From Cephalopachus bancanus (lineage: Eukaryota > Chordata > Mammalia > Primates > Tarsiidae), in assembly GCA_027257055.1 (NCBI GenBank), contig JAPVLO010000401.1, positions 744,001 through 808,000 of the forward strand: a stretch of DNA of 64,000 bases. The letters run 5' to 3'. A program made the position numbers and the translations under genes. This document shows, one piece after another, positions 12,799 through 25,693 of the stretch. The first letter of the stretch is position 1, and each line of letters starts with the position of its first letter. The notes under the pieces are model-generated. The model worked only from the letters and a program-made list of their open reading frames with translations, was not told where the DNA came from and did no database searches.

Positions 12799-15435
12799 CA
12801 TCTCCCCAAGATGGGGAAGGGGGGTAAACCTTAAGAAACATGGCAACAGCCATAGCTCAAAGAGCACATGGCCACACCATAGCTTAGCAAGGCAGTGGCC
12901 CAGCCTAGACTTTTTATGGTGGTGACCCCATCAAGATACTGCCCAGCTGTGGAATTTCTTGAGGCAGCTGGCTAGTCCACTTTTGGTTAGTTTTTGAGCT
13001 GCAACAGTTTCTACAGCCAAAGTTTCCTCATATATGTTCTCTCAACAAACAGAAAGATTTTTAATGTAATGTTAGGAGAAGCAACAATTCCAATCTGAAA
13101 TGTACAAAGAAACTATAGTTACAACTTCCATATCACAGCAAGTAAAAGGAAAAATGAATTCAAGGAAAGTTTTCATGAAGCCAATGAAGACATGTTCTTT
13201 CTTTTTGCCTGGATTCTCTTAATAATGCATGAACAACACTAACAGTAGAATCTTGAGAAAAAGATGGTGAATGCCTTCTAATCATAGAACTCTGGAAACT
13301 TCCTGACCATAAATCTCTCTACTGGAAGATATTGCCTAGTTTTTTTTTTTTCCTTTAGAAAAAGGGGATGGATGAGGGAGTGGAAGAGATAGCAAATTTT
13401 AAAAGGAAGAGCCTAATGGAGTAGCAATAAATTCAGAGAAAACTTATGGGAAACTCAAGAGAGGGAGAGTTCAGATTTACTTACTATAATTGAAAATTCA
13501 TGGACCACATTTATTTACGTATTTTCTAAAATATATTTGAAATAAAGGTCTAACATAAAGCACCAAAGAATATGTGTTTATATAAACTCATAAAATTTAT
13601 TTTTATTATACATTTTTCCAAAAAAGTACATACAGTTAGATTGAGCAAAATAAATGGGAATACTTTCATAACACTCCACTAAAATCTTTTATGTCTTTTC
13701 TTGTAATGATACATGCTGAGACATAAAGTGCTGAAGATCATGTTTTACAGTGGAGTTAAATTGTCTAAATTATAAGTAAAGAGTTTTGGGGGGGGTTAGG
13801 AAAAATGAATATACAAACTAGACCATGCTTTCTTCATTAGCTTCAGCTGTGCTTATAATTTTTCTTATTCTTAGAAACAAAATAGTTTATAATAATATAT
13901 ACTAATTAGTAAGTGGTTTTATATTCATCCAGATATAAGTCCATAATTTATAATATAAACTGAATTCAAATAAACTTGAGATACCAAAAATGTATTTGAC
14001 AACTTGAAAGCATCATTAAAGTATGAATTCAATAATTTAATAAAAGTTCTCAATCTAGAAAGTCAAGTATTTAGTCTTAAAGTTATCTTTAATACAGATC
14101 TACCTTAACAGAAAAATATCCACATTTGGCAAAATCATTGAATGTGAGCATAAAAAGACAGCAGATATCTCTAAATAATTAATTCTAACATTCACTTCTC
14201 TTTTAATATTTCAAGTGCTGTAGAACTTTTTAAAATTGTAAATAAACCTTTAAAAGCAAATCTATTATAATTTGTTTTTCTTCCACTTAACTACAATGTA
14301 AGTTTATCCTTCTTATACATTTCATTGTTTGAAAGCCTGGAAAAAAGAAAATGAACAATAACTGTCTCTACTCTGGTCTCTTCAGTGCCTAATGAAGCAT
14401 TTGCCATTCAGGACAAAACACTATCTTTGGTAGTACATTTTATTTTGAAAAATTTGTAGGCTTCATCAAAGGCATCACTTATAAAAAAAAGTTGGTGGGT
14501 GACAACATAGATTCTGTTATAACTCAAAAAGGACCTGGATAACTTTGGTACTTCTGATGTCCTAGAAATATTATTTGGCAATGATTATGATAGAAAACTA
14601 ACCACATAAGTGTAATTGCAGCTTCAAGACGCACCCAGTTACTTGGTTAGACTAGACCTTGTAGAATTTAGAAACCACTTTTAAAATAAGGACTAGGAAA
14701 TTTGCAAATGAATAAGAAAGTAGGCCCCCTGGCAGGATCAAAATGCTTTTCCTCATCTGGTGTGAAATACTTTCTATGGTTGTGGCTAGTTATTATAGAA
14801 CAATAGAATCCTAATTTATGACATTTCTGGACTATTATAACAAGATAATTCCAGAATGTGCTGTGGTGGTTGAAACTGAGAACAGCTGAATTAGGCAACA
14901 GGGTGGCCTTAAGAATTAGAGAAATAAAACTGTTTAAAAGATGGGCTGGGGAAAATATGTATTATCCAGAAGCTAAGTGTTGCATATGAAAATAATGTTA
15001 GAAGAAGTCAGGAAACCTGAGAAAGTGAGAGTCTGAATAAGAAAACAGGCTCTGAATTCTTCTGGAAGCAAAATTATTCCATTAAACTCTATCTTTTATT
15101 CCTTGTAAGGTCAGGCATTACAAGCACTTTTTGGCAAAGGACAAATATAAGAGCTCTTTCAGTTTCCTTTTAGTGTCTGTTATACCAATGTCTAGAAGAA
15201 CATTTTGAGCATTCAATAGCAGCATAGAAACTTACTGGGAAGGATTTCATAATTTAAAATATTTATGAAAAAAACAAATTTGTGTTCTATTTGATTAACT
15301 CTTGGGCAATCATATCTTTGATGATTCATGTTTTTATGGCTGCCCAGTGTGAAAGTGCACAGGTAGGCAAGGTATCCAGAATCCAACTCACGAACCATAT
15401 TTAGTTTTTTATACCCATTTGAGTAGAGAGCTTGA
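12794..15435. other. Unassigned AT-rich sequence, no gene seen
   Basis: About 2.6 kb. 12794-13050 is GC-richer and might be part of an LTR whose GA tract expanded, but I cannot name it. The rest is AT-rich with only chance open frames (14668-14898, 15213-15398). Confidence 0.5.
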
Positions 15436-15530
15436 GTTTTATCCAGTTTGCTCTGCTGTATACCCAGAATTTAGGATAGTACCTGACACAGACTAGCGTT
15501 AAATATGAATTCCTTGAATACATACGGGGA
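15436..15530 (+). repeat. L2 LINE 3'-end fragment
   Basis: ATACCCAGAATTTAGGATAGTACCTGACACAGACT...AATTCCTTGAA follows the L2 3' terminus (CCCAGTGCCTGGCACAGAGTAGG...TTGTTGAATGA) with many changes. Confidence 0.55.
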
Positions 15531-15934
15531 ACGTTTAATTCCTGCATTTGGTATAAATTGAATGTTTCTGAAATTAATCAACCAATAATTATTATGCACC
15601 CACTCTAACAGATGCACAGATAATTTTAACTGGTCTATACCTGTAAATGGTTTAAAATCTGATACAGACATACTGCTTGCATACCATGATCCAATGTCAG
15701 CAAACATTGGCCACAGTTTTGCAGAATTAACTGTCTGACCTATAGAATGAAAATTCTGATATTGTAGTGTTCTGAAAGTCCGAAGAAATGAAAATGTCAA
15801 GAAATTTAGGATTGTCAACACAACAAATACTACAGAAAAATACGGAAGGTGAGGTGGAGAAGATATACGGGGCTTAACTTTTAAAAGATACCGTTGTAGA
15901 CTCAATAGGAAGACATAGGTTATACATAGTGACT
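15531..15934. other. Unassigned sequence under a 144-codon chance frame
   Basis: A minus-strand open frame (15471-15905) crosses this stretch and the L2 fragment. It has no recognisable domain, and its C-terminal part is translated repeat, so I do not call a gene. Confidence 0.5.
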
Positions 15935-16135
15935 AAGATCTTTTCCTCTGGATTCAAACTGCATTAGTTCAAATCTCAACTCTGCCACTCAGCAAATGCC
16001 TTCTCTGTGCATTAGTTTCTAACTAACTAGGTAGGGTATTTGTGAAAATTAAAGGAGTTAAAATATTTGTAATATATTTGGAATAGTGCCTACTACATAA
16101 TGTATACTATTGCATGCTAAAAATGTTATCATTAT
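15935..16135 (+). repeat. MIR SINE
   Basis: ATCTCAACTCTGCCACTCAGC, then the CTCTGTGCATTAGTTTC core, then the GAATAGTGCCTACTACATAATG end, all in MIR order. Nearly full length. Confidence 0.75.
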
Positions 16136-16424
16136 CAAGACTTTGGACAAGGGTCCCAGATTTAAAGAGTTTTGAAAGGAGTAGATAGTGAAGCTTCTCT
16201 CTGCCAACATTCTGCCAGTGAAAGAACTACTGGTATACAGATCCTTAAGTTTAGCTATGAAAGTCTAAGGGAAGCAATGTATGTAAAACATGGTAACCAC
16301 AACCTTCTCCTGTTAGTTTCTAGCTTGATTCCTTGTGATCACTGTCTCTGAGTATTCACAGCCTTGTGGGATCCTCTTCCCAGAATATCCTAGTGATTTT
16401 GGTCTCTCTCTCTCTTTTTTTTTT

Positions 16425-19172
16425 ATTTAAGATTTTAATTTTTTAAGAGTAGTTTTAGGTTCACAGAAAATGAGAAAAAGGTACAGGGATTTTCCATACA
16501 CCTCTCCCACGTAGTCTCCCCATATTCAACATCCCCCACCAGAGTGGTCCATTTGTCACAGCTGATGAACCTATACTGAAACATCTTTGTCACTCAAAGT
16601 CCATAGTTTACATTAGGGTTCACTCTTGGTGTTGTTCATTCTATGGATTTGGACACATGTATAATGACATGTGTTTACCATTATATAATAATGCAGAGTA
16701 GTTTTACTGCCTTAAAAATATTCTGTATTCTGCCTATTCATTCCCCCCCATCCCCCAGCAAGCACTGATCTTTTTACTATCTCCATAGTTTTGTCTTTTC
16801 CGGAATTTCATATAGTTGAATTATATAGTATATAATCTTTTCAGTTTGACTTCTTCTACTTAACAATATACATTTAAGTTTCCTCCAGGTCTTTTCATGG
16901 TCTGACAGTTCATTTCTTTTTAGAACAGAATAGTATTCTATTGTCTAAAAGCATCACAGTTTATTTATTCATTTAGCTACTGAAGAGCATCTTGGTTGCT
17001 CCCAAGTTTGGCAATTATGAACAAAGCTACCATAAACAATCATGTGCAGGTTTTTGTATGAACATAATTTTCAGCTAAATATCAGGGAGCACTAACTGCT
17101 TGGTTGTATAATAAGATTATGTTTGGTTTTGTAAGAAACTGCCAAACTGTCGTCCAAAGTAGCTGTACCATTTTGCATTCTCATCAACAATGAATGAGAA
17201 CTCCAACAATGAATGAGAAAAATGTTGCTCCACATTTTTGTCAGCAAATGATGTTGTCAATGTTCTGGTTTCTAACCATTCTAGTCATTGTGTAAGGGGA
17301 TCTTACTGCTGTTTTACTTTTCAGTTTTCTGCTGACATATGATTTAGAGCATCTTTTCATATGCTTATTTTCTTACAGGTAAATCTTTGGTGCGGTGTCT
17401 GTTCAGATCTTTGGCATACATTTTACACAGGATTTTTAAAGTGTTGATTTTTAATAGTAATTGCATATTCTGAACAAGAGTCCTTTATCGCAGAGGGTCT
17501 TTTGCAAATATTTTCTCCCAGTCTGGATTATTTTTTGACAGTGTTTTTTTTTTTTTTTTTGCAGAGCATACAATTTAAATTTTAATAAGGATCAGTTTAT
17601 CAATTTCATGCTTCTTACATCTTTTCTAAAAAGTTATTGACAAGCCAGGCTCGGTAGCTCAGCCTGTAATCCTGAACTTTTGGGAGGCTGAGGTGAGTGG
17701 ATTGCCTGAGCCTGCGGGTTCGAGACCCACCTGGGCAGCGAGACCTCATCTCTACAATAAATTAAAAAATCTGCCGGGCGTGGTAGTGCATGCCTGTAAT
17801 TCCGGCTACTCAGAAGGCTGAGGCGGAAGGATTGCCGGAGCCCAGCATGTCGAGGCTGCGGTGACCGGGAGCGGCCACTGCACTCCAGTCTGGGCAACAG
17901 AGTGAGACTCCAACTAAAAAAAAAAAAAAAAAAAAAAGTTAATGACAAATTCCATGGTCATTTAGGTTTTATATGTTATCTTCTAGGAGTTTTATCCTTT
18001 TTTATTTTACATTTAGGTCTGGGATTCATTTTGAGTTAATTTTTGTGAAAGGTATAAGGTCTGTGTCTATATTCTTTTTTTAACATGTAAATATTCAGTT
18101 ATTTTAGCAGCACTTGTTGAAAAGATTATCTTTTCTCAGTTATTACCTTTATTTATTTGTCAAAAATTATCTATAAATCAAGTTGGGAAGAATTCACATT
18201 TTGACACTATTGATTCTTGCTATCTAAGAACACTGGATATCTATTTGTTTAGTTCTTTGATTTTTCTCCAGAGTTTGGAAATTGTTCTCATATACATCTT
18301 GTATATATTTTATTAGATTTGTACTTAAGTAATTCACTTGGAGGGGATACTAATATAAATAAAATAGCGTTTTTAACTTCAAATTTATATTGTTCATTGT
18401 TGGTTTATAGGAAAATAAATGACTTTTGTATATTAAATTGTATCCTGAAACCTTGCTAAAATTGTTTATTAGTTTCATGAGTGTTTCTGTCCGTTCTTTT
18501 AGATTTTTCCACATAGACAATAATGTAATCTGCAAAAAAAGACAGCTTGATTTCTTCTTTTCTAATCTGTATACCTTTTATTTTCATTTTTTATCATATT
18601 GTATCTGGAACTTCTAGAACCAAGTCAAAGGCAATGGTAAAAGTTAACATCCTTGTCTTGTTCCTGATCTTAGTGGAAAGCTTCTAGTTTTTCACCATTA
18701 AGTATTATGTTAACTGTAGGTTTTCTGGTTGATTTTTTTATCAATTTGAATAAGTTTTCTCTATTTCTAGTTTCTAGTTGACTAAGAGTTTTTATCATGA
18801 ATGAGTATTGCATTTAAAAAAAATTTTTTTTCTGTGTCAAAGATATAATCATGTGATTTTTCCCTCATATAACTAGTTGATGTGATGAAATACTTTTTAA
18901 TTAATTTTTAAATGTGAAATTAGCCTTGCATACCTGGGATAAATCCCACTTGGACATGGTTTATCGTTCTTAGTATAGAAAGTATTTCCTCACCTTCTAT
19001 CTTCTGAAACAGATTGTAAAAAATTGGTATAATTTATTTCTTACGTATTTGGTAGAAGTCACCAGTAAATCCATCTGGGCCTAAAGGTTTCTGTTTTGGT
19101 AGGTTATTAATTACTAATTCAATTTTTTCAATAGATATAGGCCTACTCAGATTATCTTGTATTATTGGGCTT
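16425..19172 (-). mobile_element. Old L1 LINE, 3' part, antisense, host of an Alu
   Basis: The plus strand carries antisense L1 3' UTR (TAGTTTTAGGTTCACAGAAA at 16450; CTCCACATTTTTGTCAGC near 17229) and continues through antisense ORF2 to about 19172, where Tigger1 begins. An Alu interrupts it at 17644. No intact reading frame. Confidence 0.85.
17644..17938 (+). mobile_element. Alu SINE, full-length dimer
   Basis: Sense dimer starting GCCAGGCTCGGTAGCTCAGCC and ending GACTCCAACTAAAAA. TSD AGTTATTGACAA before it and AGTTAATGACAA after it (one mismatch). Inserted into the old antisense L1. Confidence 0.95.
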
Positions 19173-20592
19173 TGCTTTATTAAATTTTACAGATATGTTT
19201 TTTACGAATTGAAGCTTTAGGCAACCCAATGTATTGAGCAAGTTTATCAATACCATTTTTTTTCAACACTGCTTGCTCACTTCTCATCTCTATGTCACAT
19301 TGAGGTAATTCTTGCAACAATTCAAGACCTTTTCATTATTTTTATATCTGTTATGGTAATTTGTGGTTAGTGATCTTGGATGTTACTTTCGTAATTTATT
19401 TGGGGCACCAAGAACTGCTCCCATATAAAACAACAAACTTAATTGATAAATGTTGTGTGTGTTCTGACTGCTCCTGTTGTTCCCCTGTTTCCCTCCCTCT
19501 CTTTGGGCCTCCCTATTCCCTGAGAAAAAACAATATTGAAATTAGGCCAGTTAATAATCCTATAATGTCTTCTAAATGCTCAAGTGAAAAGAAGAATTGC
19601 ATGTCTTTCACTTTTAATCAAAAACTAGAAATGATTTAAGCATAGTGAAAAGGCATGTTGGATGCTTTCTCTTACACCAGTTAGCCAAATTGTGAATGCA
19701 AAGAAAAAGTTCTTGAAGGAAATTAAAAGTTCTACTCCAGTGAACACAAAAATAAGAAAGTGAGCTAGCCTAATTACTAATATGGAGAAAGTTTTAGTGG
19801 TCTGGAGAAAAAAGTTGAACCATCCACACATTTCCTTAAGTCAAAGCCTAATCCAGATCAAGGTCCCAACATAATTTAATTCTGTGAATATGGAAAAAAT
19901 TTAGGAAACTGCAAAAGAAAAGTCTGAAGCAGATATTTGTTCATGAGGTTAAAGGAAAGAAGCCATCTCCACAGCATAAAAGTACCAGGTAAAGCAGCAA
20001 GAGCTCATAAAAAGCTGCAGCAAGTCATTCAGAAGATCTAGTGAAGATACTTAAAAAAAGGTGGCTTCACTAAGAATAGACTTTCAATGTAGATTACTAC
20101 CTTATTTTGGAAGAAGATGTTATCTAAGACTTTTATAGCTGGAAAGAAATCAATGTCTGACTTCAAAGCTACAAGGACAGGTTAACTCTCTTGTTGGGGA
20201 ATATTACATCCAGTGACGTTTAGTTGAAGCCATTGCTCAATAACTATTCCGAAAATCCTAGGGACCTTAAGAATTATGCCAAATCTACTCTACCTGTGTA
20301 CTAGAAATGAAATAACAAAGCCTGGATGGCAGTATATCTCTTTACAGCATGGTTTACTGAATATTTTAAGTCAGTGATTGAGACCCACTTCTCAGAAAAA
20401 AAGTTTCCTTTCAAAATATGACAACTCATTGACAATGCACATGTTTACCCAAGAACTCTGATGGAGGACATACAAAAAGATGAATGTTGTTTTCATGCTA
20501 ACACAATGTTCATTCTGCAGCCATGGATCAGAGAACCATTTTGAATTTCACGTGTTATTTAAGAAATATATTTTGGAAGGCTGTAGCTGTCA

Positions 20593-20645
<53 letters not shown>

Positions 20646-20802
20646 AAATGGATCTGAGTAAAGTAAATTGAAAACTTGGGGAGTATTCGACATACTATAT
20701 GCCATTAAAAACATTCATGATTCAAAGGAAGAAGTCAAAATATCATCATTACCAGGAGTTTGGAAGTTGATTCCAGTCCTCACAGATGACTTTAAAAAGT
20801 TC
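19173..20802 (+). pseudogene. Tigger1 (pogo/Tc1-mariner) DNA transposon, 3'-truncated
   Basis: The order of phrases matches Tigger1 from its non-coding 5' region (ATATAAAACAACAAACTTAA near 19425) through the transposase. Landmarks are AATGTCTTCTAAATGCTC (19564), TTCTTGAAGGAAATTAAAAG (19710), GAAAGAAGCCATCTCC (19955), CATGGTTTACTGAATATTT (20348) and TGACAATGCACATGTTTACC (20430). Pogo-type transposases carry an N-terminal helix-turn-helix/CENPB-like DNA-binding part and a DDE catalytic domain. The GACAATGCAC stretch is the LLIDNA-like second-aspartate site. The frame is broken many times. The element stops at about 20802, where a young L1 3' end begins; the 3' end and right terminal inverted repeat are missing. 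Confidence 0.9.
20595..20641. repeat. (GT)n microsatellite inside Tigger1
   Basis: About 23 GT units sitting between Tigger1 segments AGCTGTCATAG and GGATCTGAGTAAAG, replacing about 20 bp of element sequence. Confidence 0.97.
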
Positions 20803-21375
20803 AGCAAACTAGTGCAACCACTTTGAAAGACAGTGTGGCGATTTCTGAAAGAACTATAAATTGACCTCCTGTATGATCCAGCAATCCCCCTGTTGGAAAT
20901 ATATCTAGAGGAACTCAAATCATTCTACAAAAAAACCCTGCACACGCATGTTTGTTGCAGCTCTATTCACAATAGCAAAAACATGGAACCAACTATGCTG
21001 TCCATTGAAGCTGGAATGACTAAAACAAATGTGGCACATATACAAAATGGAATATTATGCAGTTATAAAGAAGGATGAACATATGGACTTCACAGCAACT
21101 TGGATGGATTTAGAGTCTGTCACCTTCAGTGATCTATCACAGAAACAAAGAACAGAGTACCATATGTTCTCACTCATAAGTGGACCTTGAACAATTATCA
21201 TAGTACTATAAGAAAGGGATTGGCAGTAGTGGGAAACTGCCAGGGATGGGTGGGATTGGCAGCTGAGGGAAACTGCCAGGGGAGGGAGGGGCACACCTCA
21301 TTAACAAGGGTAACTGCATAATCAGTATTTGTATACCTAACCCTGCATTGTACCCCACATTTTTAAAATAAGAAA
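20803..21375 (+). mobile_element. Young L1 3' end, sense, 5'-truncated
   Basis: Begins within ORF2 near the zinc-knuckle end (AACTAGTGCAACCACTTTG), passes CACTCATAAGTGGACCTTGA at about 21173, and ends in an A-rich tail near 21375. Its 3' UTR has two copies of the purine-rich GGCAGTAGTGGGAAACTGCC-type unit (about 21220-21285). Same L1 lineage as 49745-51157 and 63482-64000. Confidence 0.9.
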
Positions 21376-21930
21376 AATCTGTGTCTATTGGGATTTTTCA
21401 GTTATATTTCAGTTATTGATTTCTAGTTTAATTCTCTTGTGACCAGAGAGGAGATATTGTGGATTTTTTATTCTTTTAAGTTTGTTAAGGTATGTTTTAA
21501 GACCCAAAATGTGGTTCTATCATGGTAAATGTTCTATGCAAATATGAGAAGAATGTGTATTTTGCTGCTGTTGAAGAAGTCATTTGTAGATGTCCATAAC
21601 ATCTAGTTGATTGATGAGGTTGATGAGTTCAACTACATCTTTACTGATTGTATGCCTGCTGGATCTGTCTGTTTCTGATAGTGAGATGTTGAAGTTTTCA
21701 GGTAGATAGTGGATTCATCTGTTTCTCCATGTAGTTCCATCGGTTTCTACCTCATGAAGTTTGATGCGCTGTTGTTTGTAACATACATGTTAGGATTAGT
21801 TGTGTCATATTGGAAGATTGATACCTTTATCATTGTGCAATATCCTTCTTTATTCCCGATAACTTCCTTGCATTAAAGCCTGCTCTGTCTGGAATTACTA
21901 TAACCACGTTTGCTTTCTTTTTCTAAAATT
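21376..21930 (-). mobile_element. Old L1 ORF2 fragment, antisense
   Basis: GATTTCTAGTTTAATTCTCTTGTGACC (21419) to GCCTGCTCTGTCTGGAATTAC (21879) is antisense L1 endonuclease-region sequence. It is a plausible continuation of the 16425-19172 element beyond the Tigger1/L1 block. Confidence 0.7.
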
Positions 21931-23400
21931 GTATTGAATATCGACAAATTATAATTGTATATATTTATATGATACAGAATAATGTTATATGTATAAAATA
22001 CGGAATGATTGAAAAAAGATAATTAGCATATATATCACCTCAATACTTATCATTATTTATTCTCCATATCTAACTAAAACATTGTACTCCTTGACAAACC
22101 TCTCTCCATCCGCCTCATTTCCCAACCTCTAGTAACTTCTCTGTTTCAATGAGTTGAATTGTTTTAACTCCCACCTAAAAGTGAGTACATGCAGCATTTG
22201 TCTTTCTGTGCCTGACTTATTTAACTTAACATAATGCCCTCCAAATTCATCTATGTTATCGCAAATGACAGACTTTCCCCTTCTTAAAGCCTGAGTATTC
22301 TAGCTTGAATCTATATGAAATTTTCTTTATCCACTCCATCATTTATGAAAACTTAGGTTGACTTCATAACTTAGCTATTGTGAAGAATGCTGCAATGAAC
22401 AGGGGAGTGTAGATATCTCTTTGACATACTGGTTTCAAATTTTTTGGAACATGCCCAAAAGTGGGATTGCTGGGTTTTACAGTATTTTTATTTTTAACTT
22501 TCTGAAAAATCTTCATCAAGTTTTCTGTAATAGCTCTACTACTATACATTTCTACCAACAATGTACAAGTCTTCCCTTTTTCTTTTAACAACCCTGCTAA
22601 CACTTATCTCTTATCTTTTTTATAATAGCCATCCTGATGAGTGTGAGGTGATATCTTATTAATTTATATTTTCTGAAAGATTAGAGATGTTGAGCATTTT
22701 TAAAACATATCATTGGGCATTTGTATGTCTTTTTTTGAGAAAGTCTATTCATGTTCTTTGCCCATTTTTGAATTGGGTTATTTGCTTTCTCACTATCAAA
22801 TTGATTTAATTCCTTTTATATTTTGGATATTAACCCATATTTGACTTATGACTGGCAAACATTTTCTCCCAGTTCATAGTTTGTCTCTTTACTCTGTTAT
22901 TCGTTTCCTTTAATGTGCAGAAACCTTTTAGTTTGATGAATTTCCACTTGTCTATCTTTGCTTTTATTGCCTGAGCATTCCAGATCAAATCTAAAAATTC
23001 ATTGTCCAGGCCAATTTCATGTAGATTTTTCCATTTTTTCCAGTAGTTTTACAATTTCAGGACTTATATTTAAGTCTTTAATCTATTTTGTTTATTTTTG
23101 TATATGATGTTAGATAAGGGTCTAATTTCATTTTTCTGCATGTGGATACGCAGTTTTCCTAACATCCTTTATTGAAGACATGTGCTTTTCCCAACTGTGT
23201 GTTATTGGCACCTTTGTGAAAAAAAATGACTGTAAATATGTGTTCACTTCTGGGATCTCTATTCTGTTCCACTCGTTGATGTGTCTATTTTTATGCCAGT
23301 GTCATGCGATTTAAATTACTATGGTTTTGTAACTAAGTTTGAAGTAATACAGTGTGATGCCTCTAACTAAAAAGAATTGGCCCCTTTATCATTATGTAAT
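21931..23400 (-). mobile_element. Old L1 3' portion, antisense
   Basis: A fresh antisense L1 3' end begins near 21930 (AATTGTATTGAATATCGAC; CACCTCAATACTTATCATT at 22037; GTCTTTCTGTGCCTGACTTATT at 22199) and runs through ORF2 sequence to about 23345. There an internal deletion brings in a more 5' piece (TTATCATTATGTAATGTCC). Confidence 0.8.
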
Positions 23401-23421
23401 GTCCTTTTTTATTCTTGATTG

Positions 23422-23422
<1 letters not shown>

Positions 23423-23462
<40 letters not shown>
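23423..23462. repeat. (CA)n microsatellite
   Basis: About 19 CA units, followed by an AT-rich run with several TATATA stretches (23465-23495). Confidence 0.97.
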
Positions 23463-23463
<1 letters not shown>

Positions 23464-24332
23464 ATATATACATAAGATATATATATATATAAGCATACTT
23501 AGTCCAATACATTGTTGCAATTATTATTTTGAACAGACTGCTTATCTATTATAATAATTAAAAATATAAAAATACAAATTTTTACCTTTACTCATTTCTT
23601 TTTTGATGCTCTTCTTTTCTTTTCTTAGATACAAGTTTTTTACCTATATTATTTTCCTTGTCTCCAAAGAACTCCTTTATAGCATTTCTTACAAGGCAGA
23701 CCTACTGGCAACTAATTACATCAATTTTTTTTTTCTGAAAAAGTCTTTATTTCTCCTTAACTTTTCAAGGATGGTTTCATAGGGTATAGAATTCTAGGTT
23801 AGTGTTTTTTTCTCTCAACACTTAAAATATTTCATTCCAAGTTTGATCCTCTAAAGGTAAAGTAGTTTTCCATCTGGCTTCTTTCAGGACTTTTTTTATC
23901 TTTGATTTTCTGTATTTGAAAATGATATTCCTAGGTGTGATTCTTTTGGCATTTGTCCTACTGGGTATTCTCTGAGCTTCATGGGTCTGTGGTTTGGTGT
24001 CTGTTATGAACTTAGAGAAATTCTCAGTCGTTGTTTTAAGTTATTTTATTTCTTTCTCTTTTCTCCTTCTGGTATTCTTATTACCCATATGCTACAGCTA
24101 CTGTAGTTGTTCCACAGCTGTTGGATGTCCTATTCTTCTTCTTTTTTTTTTCTATCTTTCTTCTCTTGGCTTTTCAGTTTTGGAGATTTCTACTAATATA
24201 TTCTCAAGCACAGCAAATCTTTCTTTAGTTGTGTCTAGTCTACTAATAAACCCATCAAAAGAATCCATCATTTTTATTACATTGTTTTGATCTCTAGCAT
24301 TTCTTTATAATTCTTTGTCAGATCTCCATCTC
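23463..24332 (-). mobile_element. Old L1 5'-region sequence, antisense
   Basis: TCTTACAAGGCAGACCTACTGG (23688), GTCTTTATTTCTCCTTAAC (23743) and GAGCTTCATGGGTCTGTGGT (23974) belong to the L1M 5'-region set. The next piece of the same sequence resumes at 30742, after the full-length L1. Confidence 0.7.
24322..24332. repeat. Left TSD of the full-length L1
   Basis: ATCTCCATCTC, repeated exactly at 30731-30741. Confidence 0.93.
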
Positions 24333-25693
24333 GGAGACAGGAAAAAGATGGTGACGGCATAGATTAACTTGTGAGATTCTCTGAACTTGAGTTCCCAAAA
24401 AGACTCTTACTTCTTTTCCCCCATCCCCCAGTCCACCACAGCCGTGCTGGTACGAGGCCCGGGGACCTTCGGTCCCACGCAGGGCCAGATATTGCGGCCC
24501 CCTGCTGCTGCTGTTCTACTGTGTGCGTGGGAGTCTTGGGTCCCAGCCCCCTCCCAGTTCCCTCCCTGGCTACATCGTCTCCAGTCCAGCACCAAGCCAC
24601 CAGTCACTCAGGGAGGCTCTGGGTGCCTGCCCCTCAGAGACACCGGTCCCATTCCTGGCTGAAGTACCCTGTGGGGGGCCCAGGGCCACTCTCGCCGCTC
24701 ACCACCTGCCCTTTGGAGCTTTGGAGCTCTGGAACTCCGAGCCCACCCTGGCTGAGGCACTCAGTGCGAGACCCCAAGCTGGGGGACCCAGACAAGTGGA
24801 GAGAAACAGATCTGCATAAACTGCCTCGCCAGGCAGAGACTTCCATTGCCCCGCCCACCTATCAACATACTTTACCTCAGTTCCTAAGGCAACGGCATGA
24901 AACAGGAGACAAAGCCCCACCCCTACGCTGCAATGAAAAACAAAGGGGAGAAGCCAGAATCGGAGATCAGAGAAGTGACTTTAGTCTGATTGCTTATTTT
25001 GACTTATGATTTTATCATTGTAACTGTTGGTTTTGGTCACATTTGTTGTTTGCCTTCTGACTTACACTGTTTCTTGATTTTATTGGCCTGTCTCTGTGTA
25101 GCTATCAGTACTCTTCAGGGAATCTTTCTTATGTGTCTTTCTTAATTTCTTACCGGCCTTGTGTCTCTTTCTCACCTGATAGTTGGTATGTATACCTGTT
25201 TTCCCTCTCACTCTTCTCTCTTTCTAACTCCCTATTGACCCCCCCTTCCTCCATTATTTTCCTCTTTTATACCCCCCTTTTTAATCTAGGGACCAAACTA
25301 CATACTGCTGAATGGACAGATTGTAAGGCAGAGGGAAATAGGTTCCAGTGTGCTCATCCACCTGTTTGTGGATGCTAGAACCAGCATACACATTCTGAAC
25401 CACAGCTTCCCTCTCAATTAAACCTCAAAACAGCAAAAAGTACAGATTGCAGCCTATGCTCCAACCTGAAAAGTGAACAAAGCCAGAAGACCCTCATAAG
25501 GAAGAACAGGATATTGCAGAAGAGAAATAAAAGCAACCCCACCTTCCCTCAAAAACATAATTAAAGAAGGGGAGGGAAAGGGGGAGAGAGAGAAAAATCT
25601 ACACAAATGAAGAAAAAATAAAAGAAGAGTATGGGTCTCTCCCAGACCCCTGGGAGGGCAGACACTGAGAAAACTGACTTCGGAATGTAAACA
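24333..25693 (+). promoter_or_regulatory. L1 5' UTR / internal promoter
   Basis: GC- and CpG-rich compared with the AT-rich surroundings. It opens with GGAGACAGGAAAAAGATGGTG; the AAGATGG core at 24345 sits where human L1 has its YY1 site that fixes the transcription start. A sense open frame of 212 codons (24371-25009) and an overlapping antisense frame of 78 codons (24364-24600) run through it. L1 5' UTRs act as Pol II promoters lying inside the transcribed unit; primate L1 also has antisense promoter activity. Confidence 0.8.

Noticed and set aside
15471..15905. Minus-strand open frame of 144 codons
   Set aside because: No recognisable domain, typical AT-rich chance composition, and its C-terminal end is translated L2 sequence.
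23423..23462. CRISPR-like periodic repeat arrays at the CA/GT/GA tracts
   Set aside because: They are dinucleotide microsatellites without spacers, and the window is clearly mammalian.
24371..25009. A 212-codon frame as a possible host gene
   Set aside because: It lies wholly within the L1 5' UTR, between an exact TSD and ORF1. Kept only as an L1 observation.
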